From Lysobacteraceae bacterium (lineage in GTDB: Bacteria > Pseudomonadota > Gammaproteobacteria > Xanthomonadales > Xanthomonadaceae): 9,481 nucleotides of DNA. The first letter of the stretch is position 1, and each line of letters starts with the position of its first letter. The notes below the pieces were generated by a model. It searched no databases. It had not been told where the DNA came from and worked only from the letters and a program-made list of their open reading frames with translations. Shown here one piece after another: positions 6,176 to 9,481 of this stretch. Position numbers and translations under genes: made by a program. The DNA lies in contig JAIXTZ010000113.1 of NCBI GenBank assembly GCA_027483745.1, forward strand, positions 1-9,481, written 5' to 3'.

Positions 6176-7119
6176 TGCCCGACGTCACCAATCCCTTCGT
6201 CCTCCTGTTCACCGGCCTCGGCGGCACCCTGCTGTTCGCCAGCCTCGTTGGGCTGGGGCTGCGCCACGCCGTGGCCAAAGGGCAGCCGCATGCGGTCATC
6301 GACAACCTCATCGCCCGCGTCAACGCGTGGTGGTGGATGGTCGGCCTGCTGGGATTCGTGTTCTGGCTGGGACGCAGCGCCGTCATCGGTTTCTTCGCGC
6401 TGCTGAGCTTCTTGGCGCTGCGCGAGTTCCTCACCATCACCGACACGCGGCGTGGCGACCACCACGCGCTGCTGGCCAGCTTCTTCCTGTGCCTGCCGCT
6501 GCACTACGCGCTGATCTGGGTGGACTGGTACAGCCTGTGGTCGATCCTCGTGCCCGTGTACGGCTTCCTGCTGCTGCCCATCCTCGCGGCGCTGAGCGGC
6601 GACCCGAAACGCTTCCTCACGCGCGCGGCCACGATCCAGTGGGGCGTGATGGTGGCGGTGTACAGCCTGTCGCACCTGCCCGCCCTGCTCGACCTGCGCA
6701 TCCCCGGCCACGAAGGCGAGGGCATGCTGCTGATCGCCTTCCTGATCCTCGTCGTGCAGGGCAGCGACGTGCTGCAGTACGTGTGGGGCAAGCTGCTCGG
6801 GCGCCACAAGCTCTCGCCGACGCTGTCGCCCTCGAAGACCTGGGAAGGGCTGATCGGCGGCATCCTCAGCGCCACCGCGCTGGGCGCGGCGATGGCGTGG
6901 ATGACGCCGTTCACGCCGCTGCAGGCCGCGGGCCTCGCCTTCGCCAGCTGCGTGATGGGCTTCTTCGGCGGCCTGGTGCTCTCGGCGATCAAGCGCGACC
7001 GCGGCATCAAGGACTGGGGGCACCTGATCGAGGGCCATGGCGGCATGCTCGACCGCCTCGATTCGCTGTGCTTCTCGGCGCCGATCTTCTTCCACCTCGT
7101 GCGCTACTTCTGGACCTGA
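6175..7119 (+). CDS. YnbB-like phosphatidate cytidylyltransferase (CdsA paralogue)
   Basis: A 314-residue protein with about eight hydrophobic helices. CdsA-type enzymes make CDP-diacylglycerol from phosphatidic acid and CTP in the inner membrane. The C-terminal signature is at 270-296: S270, K273-R274, K279-D280, then HGGMLDRLD (288-296). The upstream motifs [12 protein letters not shown] (195-206) and SPSKTWEG (218-225) also match the family. One deviation is Glu286 where the family pattern has Pro or Gly before x-H-G-G. The ATG at 6175 overlaps the acyltransferase stop (TGATG), which fixes the start; the longer frame back to 5692 is a shadow of that gene. Within this cluster the closest E. 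coli counterpart is YnbB, reported as a CdsA paralogue linked to MPIase glycolipid formation (recalled, not checked). It is probably the last gene of the operon; 34 bases separate it from rnt. Confidence 0.92.
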   Translation: MPDVTNPFVLLFTGLGGTLLFASLVGLGLRHAVAKGQPHAVIDNLIARVNAWWWMVGLLGFVFWLGRSAVIGFFALLSFLALREFLTITDTRRGDHHALLASFFLCLPLHYALIWVDWYSLWSILVPVYGFLLLPILAALSGDPKRFLTRAATIQWGVMVAVYSLSHLPALLDLRIPGHEGEGMLLIAFLILVVQGSDVLQYVWGKLLGRHKLSPTLSPSKTWEGLIGGILSATALGAAMAWMTPFTPLQAAGLAFASCVMGFFGGLVLSAIKRDRGIKDWGHLIEGHGGMLDRLDSLCFSAPIFFHLVRYFWT

Positions 7120-7138
7120 GGGGCCGGCGCACGGCGGC

Positions 7139-7147
7139 TGGTATCCT
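7139..7147 (+). promoter_or_regulatory. Extended -10 promoter of rnt
   Basis: TGGTATCCT fits the extended -10 form TGnTATAAT (TATCCT, 4 of 6). It ends 6 bases before the ATG at 7154, so transcription should begin at or next to the A of the start codon. That implies a leaderless or near-leaderless mRNA. No Shine-Dalgarno site and no clear -35 box are seen in the 34-base gap. Confidence 0.45.
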
Positions 7148-7153
7148 GCGCGC

Positions 7154-7834
7154 ATGAGCGATTTCGACGAACAGGGCCCGCAGGGCACGCCCGCCGCCAC
7201 CGGCGCGCCGCCGATGGCCTCGCGCTTCCGCGGCTTCCTGCCCGTCGTGGTCGACGTCGAGACCGGCGGTTTCGAATCGACGCGCCACGCGCTCCTCGAG
7301 ATCGCCGCCGTGCCGATCGAGATGGACGACGAGGGCTTCCTGTTCCCCGGCGAGACGGTGAGCGTGCACGTGGAGCCCGCGCCGGGCCTCGACATCGACC
7401 CAAAATCGCTCGAAATCACCGGCATCCAGCTCGACCACCCGTTCCGCGACGCGCAGCCGGAGAAGCTTGCGCTGGACCGCATCTTCACCCCGGTGCGGGC
7501 GGCGGCCAAGCGCAACGGCTGCCAGCGCGCCATCCTCGTCGGCCACAACGCGCACTTCGACCTCGGCTTCCTCAACGCAGCGATCGCGCGCGTCGGGCAC
7601 AAGCGCAGCCCCTTCCATCCCTTCAGCACCATGGATACGGTCACGCTGGCCGGCATGGCCTACGGGCAGACGGTGCTGGCCAAGGCCTGCCAGGCCGCCG
7701 GCCTGCCGTGGGATGGCAACGAAGCGCATTCGGCCGTCTACGACACCGAGCGCACCGCGCAGCTGTTTTGCGCGGTGATGAACCGCTGGAAGCAGTTCAA
7801 CGACCTCGACCTGATGCGCGCAGCACAGGACTGA
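7154..7834 (+). CDS. rnt: Ribonuclease T (DEDDh 3'-5' exoribonuclease)
   Basis: A 226-residue protein (E. coli RNase T: 215). It trims the 3' ends of tRNA, 5S and 23S rRNA and other stable RNAs in the cytoplasm, and works as a homodimer. The DEDDh active site is complete: Asp34 and Glu36 in [10 protein letters not shown], Asp136 in [11 protein letters not shown] (130-140), and His192 and Asp197 in [15 protein letters not shown] (191-205). Family-specific stretches such as [10 protein letters not shown] (153-162) and [16 protein letters not shown] (171-186) separate it from DnaQ and oligoribonuclease. F40 corresponds to a stacking Phe of the E. coli enzyme. The first 25 residues are a disordered Gly/Pro/Ala-rich extension. 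The start at 7154 follows the -10 element; the frame is open to 7037 but only over the end of the preceding gene. A tfoX-domain gene follows after 6 bases. Confidence 0.96.
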   Translation: MSDFDEQGPQGTPAATGAPPMASRFRGFLPVVVDVETGGFESTRHALLEIAAVPIEMDDEGFLFPGETVSVHVEPAPGLDIDPKSLEITGIQLDHPFRDAQPEKLALDRIFTPVRAAAKRNGCQRAILVGHNAHFDLGFLNAAIARVGHKRSPFHPFSTMDTVTLAGMAYGQTVLAKACQAAGLPWDGNEAHSAVYDTERTAQLFCAVMNRWKQFNDLDLMRAAQD

Positions 7835-7840
7835 ACCCTC

Positions 7841-8176
7841 ATGGCCACCGACGCCGACTTCGCCGAGTACGTCCGGGAGCAGTCCCGCCCCGCCGGCGAC
7901 GTCGCGCTGAAGAAGATGTTCGGCGAGTACGCCGTTTGCGTGGACGGGATCGTCGTGGCCTTGGCCTGCGACAACCAGCTGTTCCTCAAGTCCACGCCGG
8001 CGACGGCGGCGAGGTTGGCGACGGCGCCGATGGCCCCGCCCTACCCCGGGGCCAAGCCGCACGCCGTCATCGACGAATGGCTGGACGATCCCGAGGCCCT
8101 CGCCGCGCTGCTGCGCGACACCGCGAAGGCCTTGCCGCCACCAAAGCCGAAGGCGGCGAAGAAGCCGAAACGCTGA
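7841..8176 (+). CDS. TfoX/Sxy N-terminal domain protein
   Basis: A 111-residue protein made of the TfoX N-terminal domain alone: KKMFGEYAVCVDGIVVALAC (24-43), a NQLFLKST strand (45-52), APPYPGAKPHAVIDEW (65-80) and a helix at 84-97. It ends in a Lys/Pro/Ala-rich basic tail (PPPKPKAAKKPKR, 99-111). Full-length Sxy/TfoX, a coactivator of competence genes with CRP, also has a C-terminal domain that is absent here. This belongs to the short, widespread single-domain group whose role is unknown; calling it a competence regulator would be unsafe. It starts 6 bases after rnt and is probably co-transcribed with it. There is no strong Shine-Dalgarno site. It ends 3 bases from the stop of an opposing gene. 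Confidence 0.88.
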   Translation: MATDADFAEYVREQSRPAGDVALKKMFGEYAVCVDGIVVALACDNQLFLKSTPATAARLATAPMAPPYPGAKPHAVIDEWLDDPEALAALLRDTAKALPPPKPKAAKKPKR

Positions 8177-8198
8177 GATTCAGCCCGGCGACTTCGGC
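8164..8198. terminator. Possible bidirectional hairpin at the convergent gene ends
   Basis: An outer inverted repeat, GCCGAA (8164-8169) with TTCGGC (8193-8198), encloses an inner one, GCTGA (8172-8176) with TCAGC (8180-8184). The inner stem contains both opposing stop codons. The structure is symmetric, so it could form in transcripts from either strand. It has no T runs and has an asymmetric internal loop (2 versus 8 bases), so evidence for termination is weak. Confidence 0.25.
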
Positions 8199-8473
8199 GC
8201 GCGGAACTTCGCCGCACGCGCCGCCAGGCCGCGCCACAGCCCATAGAGGCTGATCGCGATCCAGGCGATCTGCATCAGGAAGGGCGTGAGCACCTCGGTG
8301 ATCGGGGCCGGCGAACCGAAGATCGAGACGAGGATGAAGATCGAACCAAACAGGTTCGCGACCTGGTAGCCGATCGAGCTGCCCTGCAGCTTGCCCGCCT
8401 GCAGCAGCGCATAGGCCAGCAGCACGAAGGCGATGCCGGCCATGCCGACGAAGTCGAACCACTGCAGGCTCAT
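8180..8473 (-). CDS. Small CBU_0592-like integral membrane protein
   Basis: A 97-residue protein with three predicted hydrophobic helices: about 5-25 (starting WFDFVGMAGIAFVLLAYALL), 34-53 (GYQVANLFGSIFILVSIF) and 60-82. A short basic tail follows. The pattern 'G..G...V..AY.LLQ.G.L......Y...N..G' and a final W-I-x-I-S-L-Y-G-L segment resemble the small CBU_0592-type membrane protein family of unknown function; I hold this assignment with moderate confidence. The ATG at 8473 overlaps the stop of rlmB (ATGA), so it is the last gene of an rnr-rlmB transcript and is probably translationally coupled to rlmB. Nothing in the sequence shows a transport or enzymatic role. Confidence 0.8.
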   Translation of the reverse strand: MSLQWFDFVGMAGIAFVLLAYALLQAGKLQGSSIGYQVANLFGSIFILVSIFGSPAPITEVLTPFLMQIAWIAISLYGLWRGLAARAAKFRAPKSPG

Positions 8474-9216
8474 GCGCCACCCCGCTGGCGCACGGCCTCG
8501 AACAGGGCCACACCGGTCGCCACGGAGACGTTGAGGCTCTCCATGTCGCCCGGCATCGGGATGCGGACGAGCTGGTCGCAGGTCTCGCCGGTGAGGCGGC
8601 GCAGGCCGTCGCCTTCACCGCCCAGCACCAAGCCCACGTTCCCCTTGAGGTCGAGCGAGTAGAACGAGGCCTGGGCTTCGCCGGCGAAGCCGTACAGCCA
8701 CACGCCGAGGTCCTTCAGCTCGCGCAGGGCGCGGGCGAGGTTGGTCACCTGCACGAGCGCGATGCGGTCCGCGGCGCCGGCCGCGGTCTTGCGCACGGTC
8801 GCGGTGACGCCCACCGCCTTGTCCTTCGGGATGATCACGCAGGTGACGCCGGCGGCGGCCGCGCTGCGCAGGCAGGCGCCGAGGTTGTGCGGGTCCTGCA
8901 CGCCATCGAGCACCAGCACCAGGGCCTTGCCCTCCGCGCCTTCGATCAGACCCTTCAGGTCCTTCTCGTCGAGCAGCTTGGCGGCCTCATAGCGCGCGGC
9001 CACGCCCTGGTGGCGCGTGCCGCCGGCGATGCCTTCCAGCGCCTGCGTGTTCACCTTGCGCACCGGGATGCCGCAATCGACGGCTTCCTTCTCGATCTCG
9101 GAAAGGCGCGGGTTCTTGCCACTGTTCTCCATCAGCACTTCGCGCACATTGGCGACGTCGTGCTCGAGGGCGGAGGCGACGGCATTGATGCCGACAATCC
9201 AGCTGGTCTTGCTCAT
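8470..9216 (-). CDS. rlmB: 23S rRNA (guanosine(2251)-2'-O)-methyltransferase RlmB
   Basis: A 248-residue SpoU/TrmH-family (SPOUT, trefoil-knot) enzyme, the length expected for RlmB (E. coli 243). It methylates the 2'-O of G2251 in the peptidyl-transferase P-loop of 23S rRNA using SAM. The N-terminal substrate-binding domain (1-75) begins with WIVGINAVASALEH and contains GTRHQGVAARY (66-76). The three SpoU motifs are LDGVQDPHNLGACLRSA (103-119, with Asn111 and Arg117), VGLVLGGEGDGLRRLT (194-209, Glu201) and IPMPGDMESLNVSVA (219-233, Asn229). The start is the ATG at 9216; the frame is open to 9303, but that part overlaps the end of rnr and is not RlmB-like. It lies 22 bases behind rnr, the conserved rnr-rlmB arrangement, and overlaps the downstream membrane-protein gene by 4 bases. 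Confidence 0.96.
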   Translation of the reverse strand: MSKTSWIVGINAVASALEHDVANVREVLMENSGKNPRLSEIEKEAVDCGIPVRKVNTQALEGIAGGTRHQGVAARYEAAKLLDEKDLKGLIEGAEGKALVLVLDGVQDPHNLGACLRSAAAAGVTCVIIPKDKAVGVTATVRKTAAGAADRIALVQVTNLARALRELKDLGVWLYGFAGEAQASFYSLDLKGNVGLVLGGEGDGLRRLTGETCDQLVRIPMPGDMESLNVSVATGVALFEAVRQRGGA

Positions 9217-9238
9217 GAGGGGTTCCGTGTCGTGGGGA

Positions 9239-9481
9239 TCAACGGCGGCGCTTCGGCGCGCCGCCCTTGCCCGGAGCCTTGCCGGCGCCGGCTTTGGCCG
9301 CACCGCGCGGGGCCTTGGCGTTGGGATGCGGACGCGCGGTCGGCGTGCCGCCCTTGCGCGGGGTGTCGATCTCGTCCGGCAGCACCAGCTTGAAGTCGAT
9401 GCGGCGGTCCTCGACGGAGGCGCGCAGCACCTTCACCCGCACGGTGTCACCGAGCGACCACGCCAAACCCCGGCGCTCGCC
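9239..9481 (-). CDS. rnr: Ribonuclease R (C-terminal end, partial)
   Basis: The frame runs in from the right edge and ends at TGA (9241-9239), giving the last 80 residues. RNase R is a processive 3'-5' exoribonuclease of the RNB/RNase II family that degrades structured RNA and takes part in rRNA quality control. The visible part is the end of the C-terminal S1 RNA-binding domain, LGDTVRVKVLRASVEDRRID followed by FKLV. After it comes a Lys/Arg/Gly/Ala/Pro-rich disordered tail (about 40 residues, ending PKRRR) like the basic tail of other RNase R proteins, which helps with RNA and ribosome binding. The catalytic RNB domain is outside the window. rlmB begins 22 bases downstream, which supports rnr rather than another S1-domain gene. 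Confidence 0.92.
   Translation of the reverse strand, partial: GERRGLAWSLGDTVRVKVLRASVEDRRIDFKLVLPDEIDTPRKGGTPTARPHPNAKAPRGAAKAGAGKAPGKGGAPKRRR

Noticed and set aside
5749..7656. A 635-codon open frame on the minus strand
   Set aside because: It crosses three well-supported plus-strand genes (acyltransferase, CdsA paralogue, rnt) and reads as low-complexity shadow sequence.
7841..8176. Competence regulator Sxy/TfoX
   Set aside because: Only the N-terminal TfoX domain is present, and no other competence genes are in the window, so a role in competence is not supported.
9217..9303. Upstream extension of RlmB to 277 residues
   Set aside because: It overlaps the basic-tail coding region of rnr and is itself Arg/Ala-rich. 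The ATG at 9216 gives the standard RlmB start and length.
1..9481. Mobile element, CRISPR array, tRNA/rRNA or riboswitch
   Set aside because: I saw no transposase or integrase frames, no regularly spaced repeats, no tRNA-like cloverleaf in the short gaps, and no leader long enough for a riboswitch. Composition appears even across the window.

Overview
The window is a gene-dense stretch of very GC-rich bacterial DNA (clear third-position G/C preference) with almost no non-coding sequence; the longest gene-free gap is about 115 bases. The gene content (RNase T, the rnr-rlmB pair, pstB-phoU, a YnbA/B/C/D-type lipid cluster) points to a gammaproteobacterium. The composition and the habit of placing a -10 box directly before an ATG suggest a Xanthomonadales-like lineage; that last step is inference.

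Layout. Positions 1-833 hold the end of pstB and all of phoU, the tail of a phosphate-uptake operon. Positions 865-1287 hold a small SpoIIAA/STAS-like protein with a strong ribosome binding site. Positions 1402-7119 hold six tightly packed, partly overlapping genes that make up a membrane-lipid module: a YnbA-like CDP-alcohol phosphatidyltransferase, a YnbC-like hydrolase-methyltransferase fusion, a YnbD-like PAP2/dual-specificity phosphatase fusion, an unrecognised small membrane protein, a PlsC-family acyltransferase and a YnbB-like CdsA paralogue. Positions 7154-8176 hold rnt (RNase T) and a TfoX N-terminal-domain protein. On the minus strand, 9481-8180 holds the end of rnr, rlmB and a small CBU_0592-like membrane protein. 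These converge on tfoX with only 3 bases between the stop codons.

How the genes could work together. The six-gene cluster contains an acyltransferase (can make phosphatidic acid-type lipids), a CDP-diacylglycerol synthase paralogue (activates them), a CDP-alcohol transferase (attaches a head group), a PAP2 phosphatase joined to a protein-tyrosine-phosphatase-like domain, and a hydrolase joined to a methyltransferase. Together they look like a self-contained pathway for making and modifying an unidentified phospholipid or glycolipid, parallel to the housekeeping PlsC/CdsA/PgsA/PssA route. E. coli has a related ynbABCD cluster; here the order is A-C-D-(unknown)-PlsC-B. This cluster is the most interesting part of the window, particularly because the transferase has Asn in place of two of the four signature Asp residues. 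The other genes are ordinary phosphate-regulation and RNA-processing or modification genes.
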